A stretch of DNA of 64,000 bases from Sulfurospirillum arsenophilum NBRC 109478 (GTDB lineage Bacteria; Campylobacterota; Campylobacteria; Campylobacterales; Sulfurospirillaceae). Positions 45,831 through 55,071 of the stretch are shown here, in pieces. The first letter of the stretch is position 1. Each line of letters begins with the position of its first letter. The notes beneath the pieces are model-generated. The model had not been told where the DNA came from. It saw nothing but the letters and a program-made list of their open reading frames with translations, and did no database searches. The stretch lies in assembly GCF_000813345.1 (NCBI RefSeq), contig NZ_BBQF01000002.1:62001-126000 (forward strand). Reading direction: 5' to 3'. The position numbers and the translations under genes were made by a program.

Positions 45831-47228
45831 TTAGTTTACCTTTTCCCATTGTGTTCCTGCTGCTGTATCCATGAGTTGAATGTTTTTGCTTTCCAAAAGG
45901 GTGCGAATTTCATCAGCTTTAGCAAAATCCTTGGCTTTTTTTGCTTCGCTGCGTTCTTCTATAAGTGATTCAATCTCTGTTTTCTCAGCCTCACTGACAC
46001 CCATTTGAAAGTACATGTAAGGATTGTAGAGTCCTATGCCAAGCAGTGATTCTACCCAGATAAGATTTGCATGGGTAACTGCTTTAAAGGCTTTGTCTTT
46101 TGAGTTAGAATCGAGCATCTCATTGGCATACGAGATCATTTCATCAAGACTGGCAAGTGCTTTTGAAATATTAAGATCATCACTTAAAGCTTCTAACATT
46201 GCCTCTTTAAAGCTGACAGAAACTTCGCTTGGTGTTGTTTCAAAGACTCTTTTTTTCAGACGGTACAGTTTATCAAGACGTTTTTTGGTGTTTAACAAAT
46301 CGTCTTCGGCAAAGTTGAAATTGGCACGATAATGTGTAGCAAGCAAATAAAAACGAAGCACTTCGCCACTGTAAATTGCAAGCGCGTCTTTTAAGAAGAA
46401 GCTATTGCCTAAGGATTTACTCATTTTCTCTCCGCTAATGGTGACAAAACCATTGTGCATCCAGTATTTGGCAAGCTCTTGATCGCTCTTGCATCTGGTT
46501 TGTGCTGCTTCATTTTCATGGTGAGGAAAGAGAAGATCTGCTCCACCTGCGTGAATATCAATCTGAAAATCGCCACTGCTTGCAAGATGCTTTTCAATCA
46601 TCGCAGAACACTCAATGTGCCATCCTGGGCGTCCTACACCAAAAGGGGCAGGGTAACTTGGCTCATTGGCTTTAGAAAATTTCCAAAGTGCAAAATCTCT
46701 TTGATCTTTTTTCTCTTCTTTTTGCTCAACGCGTGACTGACTAGAATCTTCTTCAATGACTCGGTGACTTAAACAGAAGTATTTATCGTCTTTTGATGTA
46801 TCAAAATAGATACCATCGCTGGTAGCATATGCAACCTTTTTGTTTAGCATTGCATCAATAAACGTGATGATCTCTGAAACAGTCTCCGTAGCCTTTGGTT
46901 CGATGTCTGCATCGTTTACATGTAAAGCATGCATTTCGTTTTTATAACGTTCAATGTAAAAGGAAGTAATCGCTTCAAGAGACTTCCCACTCTCTTTCAT
47001 TTTGTTAATGATTTTATCGTCAATGTCTGTGAAGTTTTTCACAAAAGTTACCGTATAGCCTAGCGTTATAAAAACACGACGTAAAAGATCAAATGCAATA
47101 GCACTTCTAGCATGACCTAAATGCGCATCATCATAAACCGTTGGTCCACAGACATAAATTTTAACTTCGTTTTCTTTGATGGGAATAAACGGTACCTTCT
47201 TCTTTTGGACCGAATCATAAATAAACAT
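45831..47228 (-). CDS. cysS: Cysteinyl-tRNA synthetase
   Basis: A 465-residue class I synthetase. CGPTVYDDAHLGHARS contains the zinc Cys and the HIGH-like signature, WHIECSAM a further zinc ligand, and KMSKSLGN the KMSKS loop. A TTTACATGTAAA copy at 46915 encodes LHV. It overlaps the end of murJ by 14 bp. Confidence 0.96.
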   Translation of the reverse strand: MFIYDSVQKKKVPFIPIKENEVKIYVCGPTVYDDAHLGHARSAIAFDLLRRVFITLGYTVTFVKNFTDIDDKIINKMKESGKSLEAITSFYIERYKNEMHALHVNDADIEPKATETVSEIITFIDAMLNKKVAYATSDGIYFDTSKDDKYFCLSHRVIEEDSSQSRVEQKEEKKDQRDFALWKFSKANEPSYPAPFGVGRPGWHIECSAMIEKHLASSGDFQIDIHAGGADLLFPHHENEAAQTRCKSDQELAKYWMHNGFVTISGEKMSKSLGNSFFLKDALAIYSGEVLRFYLLATHYRANFNFAEDDLLNTKKRLDKLYRLKKRVFETTPSEVSVSFKEAMLEALSDDLNISKALASLDEMISYANEMLDSNSKDKAFKAVTHANLIWVESLLGIGLYNPYMYFQMGVSEAEKTEIESLIEERSEAKKAKDFAKADEIRTLLESKNIQLMDTAAGTQWEKVN

Positions 47229-48624
47229 GGATGAGTTCCTTTAACCAACTTAGTACAAACCATTCAATGAGAAGTACTAAAAGTAAAATAAGTGATTTTT
47301 TACTATACAGTATAGCGAAAAACGTTTTGAGCCCAAAAGAGCGTAGGGTAAAAAAGAGTAAAACATAAGCTGACAACGATCCAGCAAGGGCAAGGCCAGC
47401 CGCTCCCATAGGCTTAATTAGGGCAAATGAAAAGATAAGATTGGATGCGAGCGAATACATAGCAATCACGGCAGCTTCCTTTTGTCGCATTCCTGCATAA
47501 AGCCAGAGTGAAAAGAGTTTTGCAAGTCCAAAAGGGATTAGACCTATCATATACATCCCCAAAACCCATCCTGTTGTGAGGCTATCTTCGTGCGAAAATG
47601 AGCCATGTTCAAAGAGAAGTTTTACAATTTCATAGCTGAGCATATACCCGCCCATTGTCGATGTTGTGAGTAGAAAAGCCAAGACCCAAAAACCTTGTGC
47701 AAGAAGTTTTGATGCTTGTTCATCGTTATTGGCTTTCAGCAAACGCGTGATCTTTGGAAAAATCCCCGTAGTCAGGGCAATCGCAAAAAGTGCTAAAGGA
47801 AGTTGAAAAATGCGGTTTCCATAGTAAAGGTAACTAATACTTCCACTCACCAAAAAACTGGCCAGTGTTGTGTCCACAAAAGAGACAATTTGAGGGGTTG
47901 AGTTACCAATGATGGAGTGCCAAAAAGAGCGATTAAAGGTTTTGTTACTCTCTTCAAGCGCTGTATCTCTTTTATGTCGGTGCTTAAAGCCTAGCGCAAA
48001 AAGTTTCAAAAAATTATCTTTTTTCAGGGCAATGACATGTACTAAAACTTGAAGAAGACCACCTACTAAAACGCCATAACTGAGTGCATAAACGATTGTT
48101 TTTTTATCATAACCCTGAAATAAAAGCAGAGCGCCTATCATTCCTATATTCAGCAGTGCAGTGGAAAATGCTGAAACAGCGAAATGGTGTTTGTATTGAA
48201 GCAGTGAACCAAAAAGTGTTACACAAAAGATAAGAGGAAGATAATAAAAATTGATGGCAACAAAAGGAGCAGAGAGTGCAACCGTTTCCGCATCAAATCC
48301 AAAGGCAATGATTTTGGCGAAAAATTCGCTGAAAAGAGTCACAATGAGCGAAAATACAATTAAAAAGAGTAAAAAACGTATAAAAATGGTATAGGTAAAG
48401 AGTGCTTTGCGTGGCGTTTTGATGAAGCTTGGTATGAAACTTTGGGTAAAAGCACCTTCCGCAAAAATGCGGCGAAAAAGATTGGGAAATTTAAAGGCAA
48501 CGAAGAAAATATCGCTGTAGATGTTAGCTCCCAAAATAGAAGCACTCAGCATATCACGAATAAAGCCAAAAATGCGCGAGACCAATGTCCCGATACTGTT
48601 TGTAAAAAATGATTTAATAAGCAT
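47215..48624 (-). CDS. murJ: MurJ lipid II flippase
   Basis: The ATG at 48624 (MLIKSFFTNSIGTLVSRI) is preferred over a TTG 15 bp earlier. The 469-residue protein has about 13-14 membrane helices of the MATE/MVF fold. GFIRDMLSASILGAN and AEGAFTQSFIPSF are the conserved MurJ loops with charged residues for lipid II. It flips the peptidoglycan precursor to the periplasmic side. It is the first gene of the long minus-strand operon. Confidence 0.93.
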   Translation of the reverse strand: MLIKSFFTNSIGTLVSRIFGFIRDMLSASILGANIYSDIFFVAFKFPNLFRRIFAEGAFTQSFIPSFIKTPRKALFTYTIFIRFLLFLIVFSLIVTLFSEFFAKIIAFGFDAETVALSAPFVAINFYYLPLIFCVTLFGSLLQYKHHFAVSAFSTALLNIGMIGALLLFQGYDKKTIVYALSYGVLVGGLLQVLVHVIALKKDNFLKLFALGFKHRHKRDTALEESNKTFNRSFWHSIIGNSTPQIVSFVDTTLASFLVSGSISYLYYGNRIFQLPLALFAIALTTGIFPKITRLLKANNDEQASKLLAQGFWVLAFLLTTSTMGGYMLSYEIVKLLFEHGSFSHEDSLTTGWVLGMYMIGLIPFGLAKLFSLWLYAGMRQKEAAVIAMYSLASNLIFSFALIKPMGAAGLALAGSLSAYVLLFFTLRSFGLKTFFAILYSKKSLILLLVLLIEWFVLSWLKELIHVYL

Positions 48625-48696
48625 TGAGTATTTTACCAAAATAACGTTTAAACAAAATTTTTATCTATATTTCGCTAAGATACGCCACCTACTATG

Positions 48697-48723
48697 TAAC
48701 ATATATGTAACTTTGGTCGATAT
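48697..48723 (+). promoter_or_regulatory. Possible sigma-28-like promoter of the FapA-like gene
   Basis: TAACATAT (48697-48704), 11 bp, then GTCGATAT (48716-48723). The -10 matches GCCGATAA at 6 of 8 positions, but the -35 only at 5 of 8, so this is weaker than the site at 3237. It is suggestive because the downstream gene is a flagellar-assembly FapA homologue. Confidence 0.3.
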
Positions 48724-48769
48724 ACACACACGGGTTCAGAACTCACTTAAATCTATTTAGAGGTGCACA

Positions 48770-50701
48770 TTGGGGCTATTTGACAAAATCAAGGGAAATA
48801 ATACGGACGAGACAAAGCAAAGCGATGGTGGTACGTCTGAATTTAAATCCATCGTCATAGACACAACAAATGTCATCAAAGAACTTAAAAATGTAGCTGT
48901 TGCAAATCACCTTAAGCCAACGGATCTCGCATTTAAACTGCTTCGTACTACGACATATTACAGCGATGAAAAAAGTGAAAATAATGAGATGAATGAAGAG
49001 GAATTAAAGCTTCTTATGGATGATGGTTTTTTACTCAATCCAAATCTCAAATTAACACAACATTACCGTGTTGAAATCTATAAAATTGCAGCTCAAGAAG
49101 ATGAACATACCCTTCTTCCGGACATCTCCCTTAGTGGCAATAAAAACCTCACCAAGATTATTGCAATGGTCGCCCAAAGCCATGATGTAAAGTATACTTC
49201 AAAACTTGAAGAAAAAATGATCGAAGATATTCAGATCAAAAAAATCAAAGCAGGTATTTTGGTTGGTATCCGTGATTTGAACATGTATAAAGAAGTCAAG
49301 AAAATTGTTGCAAATGTCCGAGTAAACGGTATTATCGATCAAAATTATACGTTTGTCGCATGCCAGGGTGTTGATGAAGTTCCTTCCATCAATGACGACC
49401 TTATTTTTCATTACAAAAAGAAAATTAATGCTAAAAGTACCGATGGTAAAGTGGATTACTCAAAGCGAGGATTCGTTTTAGCAGTGGATCAAGATGAATG
49501 TATTATTGAATACATCAAACCACAACTCGGTACACCTGGAAGAAATTGTCGAGGTGCATTTTTAACCGTTAAAGAGCCTCGAAAAACCAATGATGCACCA
49601 ATACTTATTACGGCTAATTTAACCAAAAAAGAGAGTGAAACGAGTATCAAATACATTGCCAATCGTGGTGGCTATGTTAATTTTGAAAAAGGCACGTATG
49701 ATATTCAAGAACAGATGGAAATTAATGAAATTAGCTTTAGATCCACAGGTTCTATTGATGCCAGTTTAGGCTCTAATATCAAGATCAACATTAAAGAAAA
49801 AGATATACTCAAAGATGCCATAGGTGCAGGAATGAGTGTTGAAACGACTGAAGTGCATGTTCAAGGTAATATCGGCAGTGGTGCTAAAATTAAAGCAAAA
49901 ATTGCTGATATTGGTGGACAAACGCATCAAACTGCCTATATCGAAGCCGATAAAATTATTATAGCAGTACATCGTGGTGAAGCCAATGGTATTGATGTGG
50001 AGATTGACCGTTTAGAAGGTGGTAAAGTCATCGGTGATACCGTGCATGTTAAGCAGATGATTGGTGGTGAGATTATCGCTAAGATTGTCAAAATAGACAG
50101 CCTTATGTCCAATGCCAAAATTACAGCATCTGAAATTTTAGAAGTGACGGAACTTAAGGGAACGAATAATAAATTTATTATTGATCCTAGTGTCACTAAA
50201 GAATTTAACGAAATGATTGATTCTATTAACAAAAAAATCGAAAAGCTCGAAGAAGAGCTCAAAGCATATCCACGACAATTAAGTGCTAAAAAAGAGTTTA
50301 TTGATAAAAATAAACCGATGGCAGAAATGGTCAAAGATAAAATTATGGAACTCAAGCGTTCAGGTGTTGAGCCTCCAGTGACACTTTTTGCGAAGATTAA
50401 AGATTTTCAAGAAAAAGTAATTGATTACAACAATTTTTTACAAACGTTTAAAGATAAGAAAGAAGAGTTGCATGAGTATCGTGAAGAGCTTAACAAAGTT
50501 CAAAATAAAGTATTCACCGCTAAAATCATCAATCATTCTGCATGGAAAGAGTTCAATGAAATACGTTTTAGACTCATTTATCCACCGAAAGATGTGACGT
50601 ATAACCCAAAAGAGCATGAAATAGCACGTGAAATTACGCTCAAAGATATGGGCAATGGAGAGCAAAGAATTATGCGCTCAACGGAGTATAATAGCAAATG
50701 A
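48770..50701 (+). CDS. FapA-like protein (DUF342), flagellar-assembly protein A family
   Basis: A 643-residue protein starting at TTG (GAGGTG 4-9 bp before). The N-terminal 290 residues form the FapA_N region (RGFVLAVDQDECIIEYI, QLGTPGRNCRGAFL). Residues about 300-470 show Gly/Ile repeats of a parallel beta-helix (GSGAKIKAKIADIGG, EVHVQGNIG). A coiled coil follows (about 475-590). In Vibrio a FapA protein affects flagellin delivery at the pole; in C. jejuni a homologue lies in the same gene neighbourhood, by recall. It overlaps ruvA by 4 bp. Confidence 0.8.
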   Translation: MGLFDKIKGNNTDETKQSDGGTSEFKSIVIDTTNVIKELKNVAVANHLKPTDLAFKLLRTTTYYSDEKSENNEMNEEELKLLMDDGFLLNPNLKLTQHYRVEIYKIAAQEDEHTLLPDISLSGNKNLTKIIAMVAQSHDVKYTSKLEEKMIEDIQIKKIKAGILVGIRDLNMYKEVKKIVANVRVNGIIDQNYTFVACQGVDEVPSINDDLIFHYKKKINAKSTDGKVDYSKRGFVLAVDQDECIIEYIKPQLGTPGRNCRGAFLTVKEPRKTNDAPILITANLTKKESETSIKYIANRGGYVNFEKGTYDIQEQMEINEISFRSTGSIDASLGSNIKINIKEKDILKDAIGAGMSVETTEVHVQGNIGSGAKIKAKIADIGGQTHQTAYIEADKIIIAVHRGEANGIDVEIDRLEGGKVIGDTVHVKQMIGGEIIAKIVKIDSLMSNAKITASEILEVTELKGTNNKFIIDPSVTKEFNEMIDSINKKIEKLEEELKAYPRQLSAKKEFIDKNKPMAEMVKDKIMELKRSGVEPPVTLFAKIKDFQEKVIDYNNFLQTFKDKKEELHEYREELNKVQNKVFTAKIINHSAWKEFNEIRFRLIYPPKDVTYNPKEHEIAREITLKDMGNGEQRIMRSTEYNSK

Positions 50702-51255
50702 TAGTTGGAATTGAAGGAAAAGTTGTCAAAAAAGAGGTGACATTTGTCTATATCAAAACAACCTCGGGATTAACCTATAAAGTTTTTGTTTCATTATCCT
50801 GTATTGGAAAGATTAGTACGGATGTGATTTCTTTACACGTAACGCAAATTATCAGAGAAGATCAGCATAGTTTGTATGGTTTTATCGATGAGAATGAAAA
50901 AAAAGTCTTTGATACGCTTATTAAACTTAATGGCATTGGTCCTTCAACGGCACTTGCCGTCTGCTCAACACTGAGTCCGGATGATTTTGCACAAGCCCTA
51001 GTGAGTCAAAATGTTCAAGCTTTTCAAAAGGTTCCAGGAATTGGTCCTAAGAGTGCAAAACGTATTTTGATCGAGCTTAGTGATTTTTCATTGCAATTGC
51101 ACAGTGACGATGCATCCTCTGGAAGTATTTTTGAAGCATCGCTTGCCCTTGAAAGCCTTGGGTTTAAAAAAGAGATGATTAAAAAAGCACTGAGCACATG
51201 TCAAGGTGGAGATACCCAAACACTTATCAAAGAAGCTCTTAGAAAGCTTAGTTAA
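50698..51255 (+). CDS. ruvA: Holliday junction helicase subunit RuvA
   Basis: A 185-residue protein with an N-terminal OB fold (MIVGIEGKVVKK), two helix-hairpin-helix motifs (LNGIGPSTALAV and VPGIGPKSAKRI) and the flexible C-terminal RuvB-binding domain. It binds four-way junctions during recombination. Only ruvA is present here; ruvB and ruvC are elsewhere. Confidence 0.95.
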   Translation: MIVGIEGKVVKKEVTFVYIKTTSGLTYKVFVSLSCIGKISTDVISLHVTQIIREDQHSLYGFIDENEKKVFDTLIKLNGIGPSTALAVCSTLSPDDFAQALVSQNVQAFQKVPGIGPKSAKRILIELSDFSLQLHSDDASSGSIFEASLALESLGFKKEMIKKALSTCQGGDTQTLIKEALRKLS

Positions 51256-51268
51256 ACAAAGGAAGAAG

Positions 51269-52303
51269 ATGACTATAGCCGTTTTATTTGGCGCCCAAAG
51301 TTTTGAACATGAGATTAGCGTGGTGAGTGCCATTGCTCTAAAAAAAGTCCTCAAAAGTGACATTGTTTATATTTTTTGTGATTATGAACGTAATTTTTAT
51401 TTGATTCCAACGGACAAAATTACTTCAAAACGTTTTAGCAGTGGTGAGTATAAGAAAGATAAATTGCTTTACCTTAAACAAGGTGGCTTTTACGCTAAAA
51501 AAATGTTGGGTGAAGAGAAAGTTAATTTTGATGTAATGATTAACCTTGTGCATGGACAAGATGGCGAAGACGGAAAGTTAAGCTCAATGCTGGACTTTTT
51601 TGGTGTTCCTTATATTGGACCGCGCATGGAAGGAAGTTGTATCAGTTACAATAAACTTTTTACAAAGCTTTATGCCAAAGAAGTTGGAGTCAATGTTTTA
51701 GACTATCAAGCACTTCGAAAGGGAAGTACCGAAGCCATTCGTATTGCTTATCCTTTCATTGTAAAACCTTTACGTCTTGGAAGCTCTATTGGTATTGGTA
51801 TTGTAAAAGAAGAGAAAGAACTCGCTTATGCGCTTGATGTTGCTTTTGAATTTGATGATACTGTACTTATTGAACCATTCATCAGCGGTGTCAAAGAGTA
51901 CAACCTCGCGGGTTGTAAAACCGATATTTTTCATTTCTCCATTATAGAAGAACCACAAAAAGAGGAATTTTTAGACTTTGATAAAAAGTATTTAGATTTT
52001 TCCCGCACCAAAAGAGTCAATGAAGCCACTCTTGATGCCAAAGCCGAAGAGGGTATTCGTGACGCTTTTATGAAGCTCTATGATCCACTCTTTTTAGGAG
52101 CACTTATTCGTTGTGATTTCTTTGTGGTTGATGGTAAGACCTATCTTAATGAAATCAATCCTATTCCTGGCAGTATGGCAAATTATCTCTTTGATGACTT
52201 TGATAGCATCATAAAGCTACTGGCACAATGGTTACCTAAAAGTATCACTATGAGTAAAGAGTACCGCTATATCAACTCTATTCAAGCAGCTAAAGGGAAG
52301 TAA
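51269..52303 (+). CDS. ddl: D-alanine--D-alanine ligase
   Basis: The ATG at 51269 after AAGGAAG gives 344 residues (MTIAVLFGAQSFEHEISVV); a longer frame would run into ruvA. It is an ATP-grasp ligase with HGQDGEDGKL, VKPLRLGSSIGIG and NEINPIPGSM. It makes the D-Ala-D-Ala that MurF, encoded downstream, adds to the peptidoglycan precursor. Confidence 0.95.
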   Translation: MTIAVLFGAQSFEHEISVVSAIALKKVLKSDIVYIFCDYERNFYLIPTDKITSKRFSSGEYKKDKLLYLKQGGFYAKKMLGEEKVNFDVMINLVHGQDGEDGKLSSMLDFFGVPYIGPRMEGSCISYNKLFTKLYAKEVGVNVLDYQALRKGSTEAIRIAYPFIVKPLRLGSSIGIGIVKEEKELAYALDVAFEFDDTVLIEPFISGVKEYNLAGCKTDIFHFSIIEEPQKEEFLDFDKKYLDFSRTKRVNEATLDAKAEEGIRDAFMKLYDPLFLGALIRCDFFVVDGKTYLNEINPIPGSMANYLFDDFDSIIKLLAQWLPKSITMSKEYRYINSIQAAKGK

Positions 52304-52356
52304 AAGTCTTGTTTATGTAAGATATTACATAAAATTTTGCACAAAGGCTCTTCTCG

Positions 52357-52581
52357 ATGACCTATGCTAAGAACGAGATAATGACTGCAACAGACATGGT
52401 ACGCAACTTTAGCTCCGTGTTAGGAAGCCTTACTAAAGGCGAGAATAAACGTGTTGTCATCGTGAAAAATAACCGCTTTGAAGCGGTTATGATCACCGTG
52501 GATGAATACGAAAAAATGAGTGAAGCTGTTCAAATTTTGGAGAGAATCTACGCTAGCACGAAAAAGAAGAGTGATGGCTAA
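52357..52581 (+). CDS. Phd/YefM-like antitoxin-type DNA-binding protein, no toxin partner
   Basis: A 74-residue protein with the Phd/YefM fold pattern: ATDMVRNFSSVLGSL, then RVVIVKNNRFEAVMITVDEYEKM, and a short helical tail. In toxin-antitoxin systems such proteins neutralise a Doc or RelE-like toxin and repress their operon. No toxin-like gene follows; the next gene, overlapping by 8 bp, is an alpha/beta hydrolase. I recall a similar small gene at this place in C. jejuni, so it seems a conserved orphan, perhaps a regulator. Confidence 0.75.
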   Translation: MTYAKNEIMTATDMVRNFSSVLGSLTKGENKRVVIVKNNRFEAVMITVDEYEKMSEAVQILERIYASTKKKSDG

Positions 52582-53293
52582 GAAAGAGATTTTATTCCAA
52601 AATAGCACCTATGCCCTTTCATACGAGCTACTTAATCAAAACCAACCTCAAACGATTCTTTTTTTGCATGGATGGGGAAGTAATAAAGAGATTATGAAGC
52701 AAGCGTTTGGAAAGATATTTCCTTCGTATCAGCACCTTTACCTCGACCTTCCTGGTTTTGGACACTCTTCCATCAATGGTGTTATTGATACGGCAACCTA
52801 TGTTCAGATTGTTCAAGCGTTTTTAGATGCTTTACATGTAAAGCCTGCAATGATTTTTGGTCACTCTTATGGTGGAAAAGTTGCAACACTTCTCAAGCCA
52901 GAAATGCTTGTCTTACTCTCCAGTGCTGGCATTGTCGCACCAAAATCATTGAAAGTACGAACAAAAATTGCTCTTTTTAAGATGCTTAAACCATTTTTCC
53001 CCAAAAGTTTTTACCGCTTTTTTGCAACCAAAGATGTGGATGGTATGAGTCAAACCATGTATGAAGTCTTAAAATGTGTGGTAAATGAAGACCTCAGCGA
53101 AGCGTTTCTTACATGTAAAGCCAAAACGTTTATTTTCTGGGGTAAAGAAGATAGGGCAACACCACTTAAAAGTGGAGAAAAAATACATGCTTTAATACAA
53201 GGAAGTCATTTTTATCCACAAGAAGGAGATCACTTTTTCTTTTTAAAACAAGCAAAAATAGTTGAAAAAACGCTTTTGGAGTCTGGATTTTGA
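52574..53293 (+). CDS. Alpha/beta hydrolase
   Basis: The ATG at 52574 gives 239 residues; a longer frame from 52520 overlaps the Phd-like gene. FLHGWGSNKE forms the oxyanion region, GHSYGGKVA the nucleophile elbow, and the catalytic His is in QEGDHFFF near the C-terminus. The acid is probably the Asp in KEDRATPLK. The substrate is unknown. Two TTACATGTAA copies (52831, encoding LHVK, and 53109, encoding LTCK) lie within it. Confidence 0.85.
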   Translation: MAKKEILFQNSTYALSYELLNQNQPQTILFLHGWGSNKEIMKQAFGKIFPSYQHLYLDLPGFGHSSINGVIDTATYVQIVQAFLDALHVKPAMIFGHSYGGKVATLLKPEMLVLLSSAGIVAPKSLKVRTKIALFKMLKPFFPKSFYRFFATKDVDGMSQTMYEVLKCVVNEDLSEAFLTCKAKTFIFWGKEDRATPLKSGEKIHALIQGSHFYPQEGDHFFFLKQAKIVEKTLLESGF

Positions 53294-53559
53294 ATACATA
53301 CACGTTAAATGTAAGAGGTCGCGTACAAGGCGTTAATTACCGCCGTTTTGTTGTTGAAATGGCAACGGCTTTGGGATATGTTGGTTATGTTAAAAACTTG
53401 ACTGATGGTAGTGTTGAAGTCGTAATCAATGCAACGTATGAAGAAGATTTGGAGTTTTTTATTAGTAAACTTTACGATGGATCCATGTTTTCTGACGTCC
53501 ATGATGTTACATGTAAAAAGATCGATAAATTAATCTTTGATGATTTTGAAAAGAGATAG
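53290..53559 (+). CDS. Acylphosphatase
   Basis: An 89-residue protein starting at TTG within the end of the hydrolase gene. It has the family signature VRGRVQGVNYRRFV, with the catalytic Arg, and GYVKNLTDGSVEVV, with the catalytic Asn. It hydrolyses acyl phosphates; acetyl phosphate from Pta/AckA, encoded 2-4 kb downstream, is a possible substrate. A palindrome copy at 53507 encodes VTCK. Confidence 0.9.
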   Translation: MNTYTLNVRGRVQGVNYRRFVVEMATALGYVGYVKNLTDGSVEVVINATYEEDLEFFISKLYDGSMFSDVHDVTCKKIDKLIFDDFEKR

Positions 53560-53564
53560 GAAGC

Positions 53565-55001
53565 ATGGATCAAATAATCACAACGGTATTTCACCTCAGT
53601 TTTATTTTAGGTATTGGTTTTTATTTTATCACGGCAATGCAGTGGTATAGCTACAGAGTTGAACGTATTGTATTTCACTATAATCGTTACGACTGGCACC
53701 TTTACTTCTTTGGATTACCTTTACTGGGTTACTATTTTTTAGAGGGCTTGCTGCTTTATGGTTTTGTCGTACTCTTTTTAGGTTTGCTTTTTGTGTGGCA
53801 GAAAAAAATGGACAAAAAGCTTGTCTGGACAAGCAGAGTCAAACGCTTTTTTCTTTTTTTAGGCTTAGTAACACTGTTTCAAGATGTTCTGTGTGGGCTA
53901 TTTACATCGTGTCACAAACTAGGCGTTATTATCCCTCTTGTAATTGCTCAGCTTATGAGTATGATCTATGAGAAGATGCTTTTTGTGAGCTTTAAAAAAG
54001 AGGCACAAAAGAAGTTACTAGCAAACAGTACACTTAAAGTTGTCGCGATTACCGCAAGTTATGGTAAAACCAGCATTAAAAATTTTCTAGCGCAAATCCT
54101 TGCTACAAAACTCAATGTTTATAAAACACCTCGTAGTGTGAATACACTTGGTGGCATTATTAAAGATATTAACGAGTCTTTACCTTCAACATGTGATGTG
54201 TATATTGTGGAAGCAGGTGCGCGTGCACGTGGAGATATCGATGACATTACACGCTTAGTCAATCCCCATATTGCAGTAGTTGGGTGCATTGGTGAGCAAC
54301 ACATTGAGTATTTTAAAACACTTGAGAACATTCGCAATACAAAGATGGAGATTATTAATTCTTCGAGGCTTGAAAAAGCCTTTGTGTATGAAAGTGCCAC
54401 CATTAAAGGGACTGAAACGATTGTCTCTTTTGGTGCAGAGCTGAGCGATATTGAAGCAAACTTGAATGGGCTTTCTTTTTCAATGATGTTAGATGGTGTT
54501 AAAGAACACTTTACATGTAAACTTTTGGGTGATTTTAATGCCATTAATATCGCGGCTGCAGTTCATGTGGCACGCACACTTGGTCTTACTATTGATGAGA
54601 TTAAAACAGCAGTAGCCAATTTGCAAGGCGTAGAACATCGTCTGCAAAAGATCGAAGCGGGTGGTAAGCTCATTATCGACGATAGCTTTAATGGCAATTT
54701 AGAGGGCATGCTCAGCTCCTATGAACTGGTGGGTAAACATCAAGGACGTAAAGTCATCATAACTCCAGGTATTGTCGAAAGTACGGAAGAGGCAAATACC
54801 ACACTTGCCAAAAAAATTGATGATGTTTTTGATCTCGTGATCATTACAAGTAAAGCCAATGTCAAAATTTTAGATTTACATGTAAAAAAAGCACAAAAAA
54901 TTATTCTTTCGGATAAATCAAAACTCCAAGAAACGTTAGCAGCGCAGACAAATGTGGGAGATGTGATACTTTTCTCCAACGATGCACCAAGTTTTATCTA
55001 A
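53565..55001 (+). CDS. murF: MurF-like Mur ligase with a membrane-spanning N-terminus
   Basis: A 478-residue protein. Residues about 155-478 are a Mur ligase: ATP loop ASYGKTS (164-170), EAGARARGDIDDITRLVNP, GCIGEQHIEYF, LGDFNAINIAAAVHVA and DDSFNGNLEGMLSSYE, all MurF-like. It adds D-Ala-D-Ala to the UDP-MurNAc tripeptide. The first 145 residues, however, contain four or five hydrophobic helices instead of the soluble UMP-binding domain of E. coli MurF. It would therefore be anchored in the inner membrane. ddl lies upstream in the same operon. Palindrome copies at 54510 and 54875 encode FTCK and LHVK. Confidence 0.82.
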   Translation: MDQIITTVFHLSFILGIGFYFITAMQWYSYRVERIVFHYNRYDWHLYFFGLPLLGYYFLEGLLLYGFVVLFLGLLFVWQKKMDKKLVWTSRVKRFFLFLGLVTLFQDVLCGLFTSCHKLGVIIPLVIAQLMSMIYEKMLFVSFKKEAQKKLLANSTLKVVAITASYGKTSIKNFLAQILATKLNVYKTPRSVNTLGGIIKDINESLPSTCDVYIVEAGARARGDIDDITRLVNPHIAVVGCIGEQHIEYFKTLENIRNTKMEIINSSRLEKAFVYESATIKGTETIVSFGAELSDIEANLNGLSFSMMLDGVKEHFTCKLLGDFNAINIAAAVHVARTLGLTIDEIKTAVANLQGVEHRLQKIEAGGKLIIDDSFNGNLEGMLSSYELVGKHQGRKVIITPGIVESTEEANTTLAKKIDDVFDLVIITSKANVKILDLHVKKAQKIILSDKSKLQETLAAQTNVGDVILFSNDAPSFI

Positions 55002-55071
55002 AAAATTTATTTTATTATACGAATGTTATACGATCTAAAGTATGATAAGCGATAAATTTAAAAGGAGTGAG

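Noticed and set aside
50832-50843. TTTACACGTAAC in ruvA and other near-copies (649-658, 6060-6069, 15795, 27304, 46013-46022, 57663)
   Set aside because: They differ from TTACATGTAA by one or more bases; I left them out of the count so it rests on exact matches only.
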